Of a stretch of DNA of 64,000 nucleotides, positions 12,428 through 25,600 are shown piece after piece. Location of the stretch: NCBI GenBank assembly GCA_021613335.1, contig JAJTWR010000260.1, positions 1,072,001 through 1,136,000 of the forward strand, given 5' to 3'. The DNA comes from Whitmania pigra (lineage: Eukaryota; Annelida; Clitellata; Hirudinida; Haemopidae). Position numbers and translations under genes: made by a program. The notes under the pieces are model-generated. The model saw only the letters and a list, made by a program, of their open reading frames with translations. It did not search any database and was not told the origin of the DNA. Every line of letters begins with the position of its first letter. The first letter of the stretch is position 1.

Positions 12428-13653
12428 CATATAGACAGGGGCGCAACCAGCGAAAAATGCTGGGGGGGGGGGCTCAAGTTTAGAAAAGCCCGACGCAGTC
12501 GAAAAATTTTTGAAACTGTTCAAATCAATACTACTAATTTTAATTAATAAAGAATTAAAGATAGAACTAATTATTATTATAAGTTTTTATTTATAAGTCT
12601 GCAGTCTTTTTTTGTATCTTTAATAATTTATTAATGAGCTTGACTATCTTCTGTTTCAAAGTTTCAAGTCAGTTAAAGCAACTGTAAAAAAAAAGTTTAT
12701 GATATGTTTAAAATTGTAATATGATATGATTGATATCCTAAACATTTCACCTAATCTAAATTATGTATAAAATTAAGATCCTAAACAGTTTAAAACAATT
12801 TTGAAATGTTGTAGTCTAAATTACATTTTGATGTGTTTGCAGTTACAAAATAATTTTTCGATCAATCTGTGAAAATCCGTTCACCATTTTATTTACTGGA
12901 AGAAGTGCAATAGTTGTTTTGTTCACAGACATTCTCAATAAACTTTGCAAACGACAGGCAGACATAGTCGTCCCGAGATGACTTTTAATAAGGCGAAGTT
13001 TAGAAAATGCCCTTTCTGCATCTGATGACGTAAATGTCTGAGTAAGAGCAACATCGAGCATATGCAACTCGGGCTGAATGCTTGTGGCACAGAAAAGATC
13101 TTGTAGTTCGATACACGCATTGGGGTCAGACTGATCAGCACGTAAACTTGTCGATGTGAATTGGAGCTGTCTGCACAGTTTCAGCGTCTTTTCCATGAAG
13201 GTTGCAGAATTCCGAAAGCTCGGGAGTCATTGTGCCATTCTGCAAAGCATCAAGAGCAGCCAAGGCAGGGTTGTCAAAACGACATTATCTGATCATCAGA
13301 TAACCAGCGAAAAATGCTGGGGGGGGAGCTCAAGTTTAGACAAGGGACGAAAGCCCGACGCAGTCGAAAAATTTTTGAAACTGTTTAAATCAAAACTACC
13401 AATTATAATTAATAAAGAATTAAAAATAGAACAGATTATTATTATTATGAGTTTGACTATCTTCTGTCTACAGTCTTATTTTGTATCTTTAATAATTTAT
13501 TAATGAGTTTGACTATCTTCTGTCTCAAGGTTTCAGTTAAATCCCCTTACCCCCCCCCCCCCCCACCAAAAAAAAACTGATCGGATTTGGAAAAATTGCA
13601 GGGTCTCTCCTATTAGGCCTGGGGAGCCCCCTAGTTGCGCCACTGCATATAGA
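12428..13653 (-). mobile_element. hAT element copy A, intact ends
   Basis: The element spans 12436-13645. Its left end is CAGGGGCGCAACCAG; its right end read inward is CAGTGGCGCAACTAG. It is flanked by a perfect 8-bp target duplication, catataga (12428-12435 and 13646-13653). The minus strand at 12843-13240 encodes only the C-terminal dimerisation part of a hAT transposase (SSDAERAFSKLRLIKSHL and RLQSLLRM). At 1.2 kb it lacks the catalytic core, so it is an internally deleted, non-autonomous copy. A G-run near the left end and a C-run near the right end are strand-symmetric features also seen in copy B. Confidence 0.92.
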
Positions 13654-16243
13654 TAACCGACTGAATATACGTGGAGACGGAACTGCGAAATAGCGCTTAA
13701 TCTTTTAAATTAATTGATTATAAGGTAACATTGTAGATAATCAGGCTTCGGCAGAATTATTACCATTATAAATGTTTAATTAAATGTTTGAGCCCACTTT
13801 ATCAACACCTAAATAAATAATATCATCTACATCAAAATATCCTTATTCAAGTCACTCTTACCTGTTAGGAACTTTATATCAGCTTTTACCTTTTGTCTTT
13901 TGGGAGAGGCGAACCCTCGCACATACTGATGAGACGAATTTCATTTATTTATTTTGTTAGCTTCTAGCAGTCAAGGGACGAAGGCATGGTCGCCTTGTAC
14001 CTCCATCAACCAAACTTCACCGAGACTTTCACCGGGCTGGGGGTGGAGGAGGTTCTGTCGTGTTGCTCCCCTTGTTGTTTTTTTTTGTCTAGAAGCAAAA
14101 AATAATCAATAATTAAAAAGGCCCCCCCAAATTACATGCCTACTGATTTTTTGAAACATTTAAATATCTGATATGTTCTTCCTTCCACCTTGCACCCACT
14201 CTGTACTTGGTGTTGTTTGTTATGAAAACAAAGATTTATCCTCTCACTTGAATTTCTTCCGTAGTGGTGATCCTCCTGAATGGAATATGAATCCTTTTCA
14301 GTTTGGCTTAAGATGTTTTTTTGTGTTTCAATTGTTTTTTTTGTATGATTTTTTTTGCGTTTTGTTTGCTTACGTTTGATGTTCATAAAAAAGATTAACT
14401 ATTCACCAGGGGCCACCACCGAATAGAAAATAAAATTTGGTTTTAGTGACTTTTACGTACTTGTAAGATATATATGTTACATGCTTGCATTACAAATAAT
14501 TCATATTTTCAAGGGAACACTAACGGGTGCGGATGTAACGGTCATATAGACGAGGAACACTTGCCGAAGTCACGACAGTTCAATCCCATTCATTTCATAA
14601 TGATCGTACATTACTAGGAGAAAAATTATATTCCAAAGATGGCGTGCAGGTCGGATGAGGCGACCTCTCGTTTGATGGAAAGGGCTCGAAGGTTCCCGGA
14701 GAAATGCGAGGTTGGTCCTACGAACGACTGACATGTGTGGGTCTTGTTTTACCTGCCTCAATATCGTGACCTGTCGCATGCCTGGCAACAAAGAACCAAC
14801 GCACTCCGTTCTGGCTGACTGCTTCTCAAATATTCTTTCCTCCTTTCGCGGGATCGTCACCTGTTCCAATCAAGTCATTCTCTGTTTCGATCGATGTTCT
14901 CAAGCCAAATGATTATCCCTCTAATTAAGCCACTCTTTTGACATCTTTCGGATATTATTTCCGACAAATAATTAATATTTACGAAATAAGTACTGTGACC
15001 GTAAGGTACTCCTTAGCAATTAATAATGTTCAGCTCAATTTTTGTTTAAAGATTTGGTCATAAATGTATCATGTCATCAAACTTATTTCTGGACCATTAT
15101 ATAAACATATCACAATCATCATCATCAAGTTCAACATCGTCGTCCTCATCAATAAGATGTCATAAGATGACGCCAGCATGGTTGCACTTCCTTCTTTTAT
15201 GGATTTTAACCACGCCTCCAAGCGTCAATCATAGGACGATATTCCCAATCTTGTGACATTTAGTGAAACATCATGATTTCAAAATGTAAATTAAATTTCA
15301 TGTATGTCCTACTGTTATTATTGCTACATAATATTATTTATAATGTTATCACTAAATATTTTTTATAAATATTTTAATGAATAAAATAATAATTACATTT
15401 AACGTGCTTGGAATTGTAAGAAAATTTGTTAAGTTTTATACAACAAGTAAATTCAGTTTGATTACTGAATATTCGTATTTGTAAAGGTTTTATTTCCATT
15501 AACTCCTAAGTTTGTCATTTATTTTACTTATTATTATAATTAATAATTATGTTATTATTAATAAATAAAATATATTATTATTATTATTATTAATTATTAT
15601 TATTATTATTAAATCATCAACATTTAATTATAATTTGAAATCTTATCCAATCATGTAATCCTAATTATGTTATTTCTAATCGCATGGCGAGGGTTTTGAT
15701 CACGAAACAAGGTGAAGCCTCGTGGATTATGGAAATATTTCAAGCCCATAAAATGACCTTTCAACTCTCAAAACGTGTCTCCAGAACTGAAAAGGAAGTG
15801 AGGAAAGACATGCGCCCTGCAAACATCCCAAAGGTCGGGACTCATTTGTGTCTCATTCTACCTCTACAACCGGTGTCAACATGACCTCTTTTGTGAATTA
15901 TAATTCATGCTAATTATAATTATCAGAACAAACAAAGCCAAAACCTCACTGATTCTTTTCATCTTTCCGACAATTGTCGAAGCTTCAGAATTATTCCGAT
16001 GAAATTATTGTCTGCTTTATTAAAATTAAAACTTGACGAAGCAGTTATTTAGAAATAGGAAACAGCTTCTTGTTAATTAGAAATTTATTGCCATAAAATA
16101 CCACTTCTAATTGGAAGGATATAATTTATTGCAAAAAATATCACTTCTAATAGGAAAGATATAATCGAGAAACGTTCGTCAACAAAAACTGTTTCGAAAA
16201 GATGCCACATTTTGATGAACTGCAACCGAAAGTAGCTGGAGAA
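13654..16243. other. Gene-poor stretch
   Basis: No convincing exon. 14030-14140 shares motifs (tctagaagcaaaa, C-run) with the dispersed repeat around 19-20 kb. The frames at 14132-14386 and 14570-14912 have no recognisable domain. A TAT/TTA microsatellite lies at about 15545-15612. Confidence 0.5.
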
Positions 16244-17996
16244 TCATTCGTTTGTGGCATCATTGGGGACGATCCTGACGAGTCTTCTGTGACACTTTCG
16301 CACGTGTTTCTCGAGCGTGGATGACAAGGAGAAAGGCATGGAGCAGTACCTGCATTGGATGGCCTCCTTACCTGCTCTTCTGTGGGTTTTCATGTGCCTG
16401 GTCAATTTACTTGATTGTGCGCACGCATACGAACAGAGTCGACATTTGTACGGTTTCTCTCCTGTATGCGATCTCCTATGAACAGTCAAATTACTACAGT
16501 TTTTGAAAACCTTTCCGCAGTACTCGCACATGTCATTGCGTTTCTTGAACGTCGGTTGATTCATCCAAACTCCAGCTCTCCTGAGGTCAGGATTCGAACT
16601 CGATACGTCAGGATCTTCTATTGGGCGTGACTTTGAGCCGCTCCTGAAATTCGTCGCGGATGGGGAAGAAAACGGGGACCAAGGAGCGTTGAATGAATAA
16701 GCGACACCCGAGTAGGCTTCCAAAACTTGCTCCCCGTCACCAGAGACAACTTCATTTCCAGGTCTCATCTTGTTCCACTCAATCGCCAATTGACTTCGTT
16801 GAGCAAAATCGAACTCCAAATATTTCATCAACTCATCGTCCGATTGCTGTTGACTGACGAATTGCATTTCAGGATTTTGCTGACCAAAAAAATTACTGCA
16901 ATCGTAGATTCTTTGAAAGTTGTGCAGAAACGTTTTGCCAGCCCTCGACACGTCTTGCAAGTGTTGATGATGATTCTGCAGGTGCAGAACCAGTCCCAGG
17001 TAAGAGAAGCAGTTTTGAAAGCAGATGAAGCAGGTGTGTTTCATACCAAAGCAATTTCTATCTTCGTTTGATAGATTATCACTAGCGGAGTTCGTGATGG
17101 CTTCATTTGTAAACAAGTCAGGAATGTTTTTGTCGTGTTTGGGTTTCAGACTGATGATTCGTTGGTCATGCGGTTCTTCATCAGTTGATTGCAGCTGATC
17201 ATCCTTTGACTCAACACAGGAGGCTGAACTCTTGTAAATAAAAATGTTGTGCTGGTTCTGAATGTGCTGCAGCAAGTGCCACGGATGGCTGAATTCCAGC
17301 AGACATTTGTCACAAATTAATTTCTTTATTTCTGAAATACATTAAAAATTAATAGAAAAACACAAATTAAACAAATTAAGGATCTTACCAGTTTCGAGGC
17401 CATCCTCATCAAGAAGTGTTCTTTCTACATCCTCATTGTTATTCCTCGTATTATTAGCGATGCCAAATACCTCTTCGTGTTTTATTTCTTCGTCACGGAT
17501 GAGTTTTTCGATGCCATGGTTGAGTGATTCGAGGTTAGTTTTGTTGCAGAAGTAGATCTTATGATGGAGGAAATCCAGAATTTTGTTGAGTCTGAAGTCC
17601 TTCTGACAATCTCCGCAGGTGATGGAATCCTCTTCGGGTTCTGTTGGAATTGCACAAAAAAAAAGTTTACAACTGCTATTTTTGATCTTCATTTAATCAT
17701 ATTTTAACGCTGTGGACGTATAAATTTAATTTACTCTGCTTTACTGGAGCCATTGAAAGGTAACAGTTAGTTTGGACCCACATTATCTCACAATTGTCAA
17801 CAATTCAATTACCTTTGTACAAAAACACATTTTGCTGGGGTTTTCTTCCTTTTCTTCTGATGCTCATAATTTCAAAATAATACAAATTTGCATAAAAACT
17901 GGAAGATGCTCGTTGATATTTTCATTTTATATCGGACCAAATGATGCCATTGGACAGCTTACCATCATCGTCGGCTCCACCTCCTTTGGTTTGCAT
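16244..17996 (-). CDS. BCL11: BCL11-family C2H2 zinc-finger transcription factor
   Basis: Three exons on the minus strand: 17996-17963 (proposed start), 17640-17389 and 17331-16244. They are in phase, 457 aa. Near the N-terminus [10 protein letters not shown] with a distal His and Cys matches the BCL11 zinc finger 0. A finger in exon 3 (CDKC, then [10 protein letters not shown]) matches finger 1. Another finger has CFIC and HLQNHH. The C-terminal triplet ([44 protein letters not shown]) is almost identical to the last three fingers of vertebrate BCL11A/B, the DNA-contacting set. These proteins are nuclear repressors. The internal finger pair and long acidic stretch of vertebrate BCL11 are absent, making this about half length. 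The usual MSRRKQ start was not found; the start at 17996 follows an acceptor-like site, so a further 5' exon is possible. Confidence 0.85.
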
Positions 17997-18318
17997 CCAA
18001 TAACAAGCTGAATAAAGGAATGGGTTTTAATTTAATAAGATCAACAAGTTTGTTAATTGGTTTTTATCTATCAAGTGACAGTTAAATTTAAAAAATAAAG
18101 GTAAAATATAATCAACCAAGCTGGAATCAAGAAAAATTTTGTAATTACTTTTGTTAAAAATTCATTTTTATGATAAATTCATTTCAAATCGATGATTTGA
18201 AGCATTTTAAATCTTTTCTTCACTCATAAGTACATTGTCTTGTTCATGCAACAATATGTAAAACAACAACTTTAAATAAGAATGCAGATCAGTTGTAAGT
18301 CTAATGAAAGCATATTGG

Positions 18319-18591
18319 ATATACATACATACATACATACATACATACATACATACATACATACATACATACATACATACATACATACATACATACATAC
18401 ATACATACATACATACATACATACATACATACATACATACATACATACATACATACATACATACATACATACATACATACATACACATACATACATACAT
18501 ACATACATACATACATACATACATACATACATACATACATACATACATACATACATACATACATACATACATACATACATACATACATACA

Positions 18592-18622
<31 letters not shown>

Positions 18623-18662
18623 CATACATACATACATACATACATACATAGATACATACATG
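18319..18662. repeat. (ATAC)n microsatellite
   Basis: About 340 bp of tandem ATAC with three small interruptions (near 18483, 18592 and 18651). The long open frames through it, in several frames on both strands, are artefacts of the repeat. Confidence 0.97.
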
Positions 18663-19029
18663 CGTACATATATTATTCCATACACCTTCGATTAAACCAA
18701 TCAATCAGATCTCTATCAGCAATTTTTTTCGTTAATTTTGAAACGTGTGCAATTAACCTACGTTCAACAAAACCCACCTTAATTCTTAGCATTAGTGCTT
18801 AATAACTAGTACTTAATAAGTAAGGGTTAAATGAGTTATAATAAGCAATAAATGCTTGAGTACCAGTGATAAACACAACAAATAATAATATACTTCAATA
18901 AATGTTTTATTTTCAATTTCGCTTTCATTTCACATTTCTATACTAAAATCTTTATTCGAGAATACTTTTTCTTAATGACTTCAAATTTGTAAACTTCTGG
19001 ACACAATGTTATGACAACCTGCTAATGGA

Positions 19030-20782
19030 AAAGTCGTAAAAAAGGTTATTTTCTCAGGCTGCTCAGAGGTTTGCACCCCTACCCCCTGGAGAAAGCTGAA
19101 ATGACATCCTCGGAAAACAGGGACGTAATTTGAGAGAGGGCAACGCCCCCCGACTTTAGACTCACAAAAAGATGTTTATTATTTATTTATTTATTTGATT
19201 ATAGTCCGTTGCATAACTCAGATGATTTGGACTCACAAAAAGATGTAATTTCCTCATATTTTATAAGGGTTTGCCCCTCCCCCCCTTAATTTTTGCTAAA
19301 AGCAAATGAAGTGGTGTGATAGTTTGTCCCCTTAAAAAAACCTGAAAAGACGCTTCTCGTGGAAAAGCTAAAAAAATCACGATTTTAATATTTTAATATC
19401 AATACCCTTAAGAACTAAAAAAAAATTACATGGCATTTCTTTCCCTTCACCAGCGCCTTGGCTGCCCTGAGAGGAGCTTCCTGTACACTGGAAACTTAGG
19501 AAAGATTTCCTTTCATTAGATTCGATCATTAAGAAAATATAGTTTAAATTAGCATTTATTATGCATTGAAGTATACCAAGCACTGCCATTACGATCTTTA
19601 TGATATGGCAATCAGTAAATGTAAGTGGTTTAAAATTTATCGTTAGTTGACCGACAAGAACTTCGATGTGACCTTTGACCTCAATGCTCGTGTGAGCGTA
19701 AATTCGTAAAGTCTGACAAGCTTACGTTATTATTATGCGATGTATAATCTTAATTAATATGATGGCATTCAATCCATGAAAACTTATTTTAAAGTCACTT
19801 TAATATAAATTATTATTTTATTTAATATTTAAAAGCAGGAAAAACATTTAATGAACATTAATTCATATTTGGAATATGCAAATAATGTTAATTAATGTTA
19901 ATTGCCCTCGCATTGCTTTCTTTCCTAGAAAAAAAAACAAATGGATGTGAAGCACTGGCTGACGCAGAGCTGGGATTTGACGCTGAGTTGAGATAGGGAC
20001 GTATTTGGGATGGGAGGGGGTGGGGAATATTTAACGAGGCTTCCCCTCCTTAATTTTGGCTAGAAGCAAAAAAAGGTCCTCTTCTCAAGTTGAGAGAGGG
20101 TTTGCTCCCCTTGGAAAAAGCTGAAATTAATTCCCTGAGTTGAAACGGGAAATACTGTGTCATCAACAGGCTGAGAAACTATCTGGCAGATTTCATATTT
20201 CATGGTCTTGCAGACACACACGCTTTTCTCATACCGTCTAACCTGTTTGATGATGCTTATGATTATCAGTTTGACGTAATTGATGAAGATATAGAAAAAG
20301 AAGAGTTCTTTGCCAAAAGTAAAATATTGAAGGTTTTTTGGAAGCTTCGGAAAGCAACAAAATCGGTGGATCCCTTCAACTTTTGAGCTTCATACAGAGA
20401 TACTACCTTGGGGATTCTGCCCATAATATTATTATCCTGCTGCGCATCTTTTTAATCCAGGCTATTAGTGATGTTAGCTGTAATATGACTGAGCTCTTCC
20501 TCCAAATTTAAATTAATAAAAAACTACCTTCGATCATCGATGAACCAGGCACGGCTTACAGATTTGGCAGTCTTCTCTATAGAGAAGGAACTTGCCGATG
20601 GAATTTTGAAGCTGTTATAAAAAAAAAACATTGTAGAAAAATAGCATAAAATTTGTTTGTAAACTTTTAATTTAATTGTAGTTCCATGAAAATAAATATT
20701 TGAGAGCTTTTCGAAATTTTAAAGGTTGAAGGATTATTAACGGTCTTATAACCGCCCCGGGAGGCAAAAACGTACGTCACTG
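19030..20782 (+). mobile_element. hAT-derived region with degraded dimerisation domain
   Basis: A possible terminal repeat, CAGGGACGTAATTTG, starts at 19118 and a related tagggacgtatttggg lies near 19993. The right end at 20782 reads inward as CAGTGACGTACG. The plus strand at 20161-20640 shows a broken hAT C-terminus: KFKLIKNYLRSS, then QARLTDLAVFSIEKEL. No matching 8-bp target duplication was found, so this is probably more than one overlapping relic. Dispersed motifs (ggctagaagcaaaa, cccttggaaaaagctgaa) recur within it. Confidence 0.6.
19159..19246 (-). mobile_element. 54-bp LINE 3' tail with 17-bp target duplication
   Basis: The 17-bp string gactcacaaaaagatgt occurs at 19159-19175 and again at 19230-19246. 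Between them, 19176-19229 matches the sequence at 63215-63270 just downstream (minus strand) of a LINE coding end, including the (AAAT)n-type tail. This is the structure left by target-primed reverse transcription with extreme 5' truncation. Confidence 0.85.
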
Positions 20783-21093
20783 CCTCACAGATGCTTCATA
20801 TGCCTTTTGCAATTTCAATCAGAAATAAGAACGGTTTTAAAAGTTTAAGCTTTATAAGTCTGACTGTAAATCTTTTTACTGAGTTGGTGATGATAATTAA
20901 TCGACATTTAAGGCTACCAGGCACTTAAAGGGTCAGATTAAATTTTAGCATTATTTTATTTATTTGTTTGGCTTTTTTTTAACTTGAAATAAATATTTAT
21001 TCATCTAATTATTATTTTGGAAACATCCTAACCAGATGGCTCTCTACCTTATGTTTTATCAAGAAAAGTAACTTTTAATCGCAGATAGTAAAC
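20783..21093. other. Upstream region of the ISOC-type gene
   Basis: AT-rich with no exon seen. It contains the presumed promoter of the gene starting at 21094. No clear TATA box or X-box was recognised. Confidence 0.4.
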
Positions 21094-22187
21094 ATGAAGT
21101 TGGGGAATCTGAAATCAGGAGGGGCTGCATTTCTGCTTTGTGATATGCAGGATAAGTTTAGACCTGCAATAACCAACTTTGAAAGCGTACTCAGGAATTC
21201 ACAGAAACTTGTAAATAGAGCTTGTGCTTGTTCTTTTACATTGTTTCAAATGTTTCTCGCGGAACTTGTGTTGCTACTTGGAGTGAATTAAATATTTGTT
21301 TGAATTTTAATCCCATAAAAAAAAATTATGCCTTCAAGGTAACAGCTGCTAAAGTGCTGAGCCTACCCTTGATTGTATCAGAACAAGTAAGAAGAGTTGA
21401 TGAGTAATAATTTCTTTAATAAACTGACATAAATGTTAATTAATGTTTCTATATCTAGTTAGATTATACGTTATTATAAATTAATTGGACATCTATAAAT
21501 ACATCAACAACGTTATATGTACTGTTGACAACATATTGAAACAAGTGAAACTATTTAGCTTGCTCTTTTTAGTATCCTAAAGGACTAGGCAAGACTGTCA
21601 ATGAATTGGACATCGGGCATGCCACAAAATGTTTTGAGAAAACAGAATTCAGCATGTGCAATCCAGAAGTGGTGGATCTTTTAAAGAGTCTGAAAGTGGC
21701 TCATGTTGTGCTGTTTGGAATTGAGGTGTTCATTTTTGACTTATTTTAGTAATAAAAACAATAACTTTTAAAAATACTGTAAATGTTAAATATTTGTTTC
21801 CAATTCTAGACCCATGTTTGCATACAGCAAACTGTGATAGACCTATTAGAATTAGAATTTGAAGTCCATGTTGTAGCAGATGCCACCTCATCTAGGAATG
21901 AGATTGACAGAGCTTTTGCACTCCAAGTAATTCATCATTTTTATTCATAAGTTTTTTTCACTTTATCATTTCCCAATTTGTGTTGATATAATTGATAATT
22001 TATTGCTTCAGTGTGAGTGCTTCTTGATTCAAAAATATCCATTGTGTGATGTTTATCCCACATTTATTGTTTCCAGAGATTCCAGCATAGTGGGGCCATT
22101 GTGACAACAACTGAAGCAGTTATGTTGCAACTTGTAGGAGGCAAAGACCATCCTAATTTTAAGGAAATACAAGCCTTGATCAAATGA
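21094..22187 (+). CDS. ISOC2: Isochorismatase-domain hydrolase, ISOC1/ISOC2 family
   Basis: Five exons: 21094-21210, 21339-21386, 21573-21725, 21810-21926 and 22077-22187. All introns are phase 0 and the protein is 181 aa, close to vertebrate ISOC2 (about 205 aa) and much shorter than ISOC1. LLCDMQDKF carries the catalytic Asp, [12 protein letters not shown] a Lys in the expected region, and [13 protein letters not shown] the nucleophilic Cys of the Asp-Lys-Cys triad known for this fold. [19 protein letters not shown] at the end matches the conserved ISOC C-terminus. The physiological substrate of animal ISOC proteins is not established. It lies 508 bp upstream of NPHP1 on the same strand; no functional link is implied. 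Confidence 0.92.
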
Positions 22188-22651
22188 ACTGCGTGTTGCG
22201 ATAAGGAATAATCATGTCGATAAAAAATAAACTAAAAGTACTGTGGAGTTGCTTAGTTAGCGTTTTGACTACCCAAATGAAAACAAAGTTAAAGACCTCA
22301 TTAAATGGCAGGAACTTGTTTATGGTTATCGAAAAATCTGTAGCTTTTGTAATAAAACAAAAACGTGAGACCAGCCACATATTAGTTTGCCAATTCATTA
22401 ATAATAACAGTTTATAAATAATTTATTAGTTACGATACACCTACGAAATTATTTTCCGGTAATCTGTTCTGAATTACAATTTACATTATAATTACTTTGG
22501 TTTTAAGTTACATTTGCCGTTATAATTTTTATACATACAAATTTTGCAATCCTATCCCTGACCATTTTAAAATCTTGGCTACCAAACCATTAACTTAAAA
22601 GTTAAACCTAATTTTTCTCATGACATCCCGTCCTATGGGATTTGATTGGAA

Positions 22652-22665
22652 GTTTCCATAGCGAC
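22652..22665 (+). promoter_or_regulatory. X-box (RFX site) upstream of NPHP1
   Basis: GTTTCCATAGCGAC fits the RFX/DAF-19 X-box consensus RYYNYYATRRNRAC at every position. It ends 30 bp before the NPHP1 ATG, the typical place for X-boxes of cilium genes. Confidence 0.7.
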
Positions 22666-22695
22666 CAGAGTTCTCATTAGTGTAATTTCTAAGCG

Positions 22696-25600
22696 ATGGC
22701 GAAATTCTTTAAAAAATCTCCAAGTGCCTTTGTCTTATTCCAAGAACAGAGCGATAAACTTGTAAAAGAGGCGAGCTGCTGATAATGGCTTATCTTAAAC
22801 TTTGATACAATTCAAAGATTCGTTTGTAATCGATGTGAATTTAAGGATGCTATGTCTTCTTTTTATTTTATTGCAGATTAACAAAGATCTGAAAAAATGT
22901 AATACTGAATTGAAAAAAAAGCAGGTTGACGAAATAACAAGAAAATATTTAGGAGAAATGTAAATAAACTTGAATATAATCATGAAACACTTCATGACAA
23001 AATAGTTTGTACGGCTTTAAAATTATTAAGTTCTTTTAACTATGTTTAGTTTAAACTATTAGCTTTTGCTGTTCTTATATTTAAACTCTGCTAACATAAT
23101 ACCTTATTTGACATTCTTTAAAAAAGTCTCTAATTTGAATGGTTTGTTATGAGTGCCTCTTTTTTATTTTCGTATTGGTGACACTTTGGTTGACTAATGA
23201 TTGTAAACACCATTTAACATACATTTAACACACAAATAACACAATTCATGTTAAATTTTTTATCAACATTTTTGCTTTTAACATTTTTGCTTTGCTTTGT
23301 AATAAAGAATTCTTACAAGGCTAACATCTAATATATGGTTAAATTCAAATAATAACAATTTTGTATTACGAATCCAACAGATGTTCGAAAAACCTGGGAA
23401 GGATTGCTAATGAAAAGGAAAAATTATCAGAACTGAAACAGGTGTGCACAAACTCAATGCTTGGATGTATTTTTGAAAACACCCATTTAATCTTAATGGG
23501 AGATTGTGTGAACCATTCACATAAAATCTCTTCTTATAGATTCTGATAATGTTGCCTTCTGATTATTATAAACAGCCACAAAAATAATAAGAATTAATAA
23601 ACAAAATATGTTTGATGTTGCAGGAGAATGAGCCAAAGCCAATACCAAAATTTGAAGCCAAAAAAGAAGAAAAGTTAAAAAAGCTCAGCAATTTAGAAGT
23701 ATTTCCTTGTTTTAACTGAATTTGATATTTTGAAATTTACATTATAGTTGTGGATTCTGCATGAAAATATTTGGCAGACTGGTGTCAAAAATATTTTGAA
23801 ATAGTGATGCTTGCTACTTGATATTTACATTGTCCATAAATTTAACAGCGAACAATTTGTCTAATAAAAGTTTAAACATTTAAATGTTTCAGGTCCTGAT
23901 CAAAGATGTCTGCAGCAAATTGGACATTACGAGGTGAGATCAAATTTGTTGCACGAAACAAAATGAGGGCATCAAACTGATTTTTCTGGATTGCAATCTT
24001 ATCTTGGATGTTGCTTTCACAGGCAGTCAGGTGATCAGAAGGATGCTGAAGCAGAAGATAAAGAGTAAGGAGTTTTTTTTGTCAATGAAGTTATTTATTT
24101 ATCGGTAAGGGTCAATTTTTATTTATTAAAAAAGACAGAACTTTGCTGGGAAGAATGTTTCAGATAAAGAAGATGGTGAAGGTTCAGAGGATGATGAGGA
24201 AGAGGAAGATGATGACGATGATGATGATGACAACATTGGTGATGAAGAAATCAAAAAAAGTAAGATTTTGTTGGATAAATGATATCTTTTGATACTTTTT
24301 GTTATAAATTCCATATTTTATGAAGCAACACAAAGGAGAGACTCATTGAAAGGCAGAAAATCACCAGAAAAGTCACAGAAAGAGGATGGTTTGACTAAGA
24401 CTGAGGATAACGATGATAATGATGATGATAATGCTGATGATGATGAAGATGATGATGAAGATGATGATAAAGAATCTAAACCTGAAAGCCCTACTGGTGT
24501 GTCCACAAACAACAAAACATCAAGCAGTACAAAAGCTGAGCTCACAAAAAAGAAGTCTGTCACTCTTGTCACTGATAAATCTGATGATGATAATGATGTT
24601 GATGATGATGAAGAAGAAGATGAAGATGAGGAGGAAGAAGATGGGGATGATTCGGTTATTCTTCCAGATGGGGAAAACATTGTGAGGATGATGATAATGA
24701 TAATTCCAATAATAATAATATTTATGATGTGATCTGCACTGTTAATCTGATTCACATAACAAAAGTTAATATTATTATTACATATTAAATCTTGAAATAT
24801 TGTACAATATATTTTACAAGTTGCATAATTTTTGTGAAGTGGCTGCCATAAAACTGCATTCCACTATTAAATTCGTACTTTTTGTGTTGTTACGATTGAC
24901 AATTGATTCGATTGATTGGTGTTGATGATTTAGTGTCACACAACAAACACATGCATGCCACTAGACACAGACATGATATACACAGGACATAAACATGACA
25001 TAATTACTTTTTTATTTTGACTTTAGTTTGTGGCCATCAAAAGCTTTCCAGGTCAGGAAGAAGGAGACTTAACCTTCGAGAAGAATGAACAGTTGAAGGT
25101 CATCAGGATAAGGTTAAAATTGGTGGCTTGTTTTATGTTGTATGAAGAAATTAATCATTAAATCATGTCAAAAGACTTGATAATAAAAAGCAGTTATTGA
25201 ATTGCATGCTGTCACAACTTTCAAATTCCTTGAATTCTTTAAAAAAAACTTGTCAATAACTTTAAACTATCAGTATATTGATGCTCATCAGTATTTTGGA
25301 TGAACGTAGTTGAAATTTAGCTTCATGATTTTTGACAGGAGTGATGGATGGATGGTGGCAGTAAATAATAAAGGAGATGAAGGACTTGTGCCGGGAAACT
25401 TTTTTGAGGTTATTCATTTTTTATGAGCTTAGAACAACTATAACAGTGTTAAAGCAAAGTAACATTATAACAATAAAGTCAGTAAATAAATTAAAACCTG
25501 ACTGAACATTTTTATACACATGCCACTCCATACTTACAACTTTTATCAAGAAATTTTCAAGTACGAGTGATGCAAAAAGTGGAAAAGATCATCAAGAACA

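Noticed and set aside
16321..17071. Plus-strand frames across the zinc-finger exon
   Set aside because: Antisense to the BCL11 exon; no domain in them.
18319..18662. CRISPR array
   Set aside because: The tandem arrays here (also 29.5 kb, 35.4 kb, 49-52 kb) have no unique spacers between repeats, and the genome is eukaryotic.
18207..18704. Long open frames of repeated Tyr-Met-Cys-Val or Ile-His-Thr-Tyr
   Set aside because: They are translations of the (ATAC)n array on both strands; no flanking coding signal.
24126..24755. Minus-strand poly-Ser frames
   Set aside because: They are the antisense of the acidic tracts in NPHP1 exons 7 and 8.
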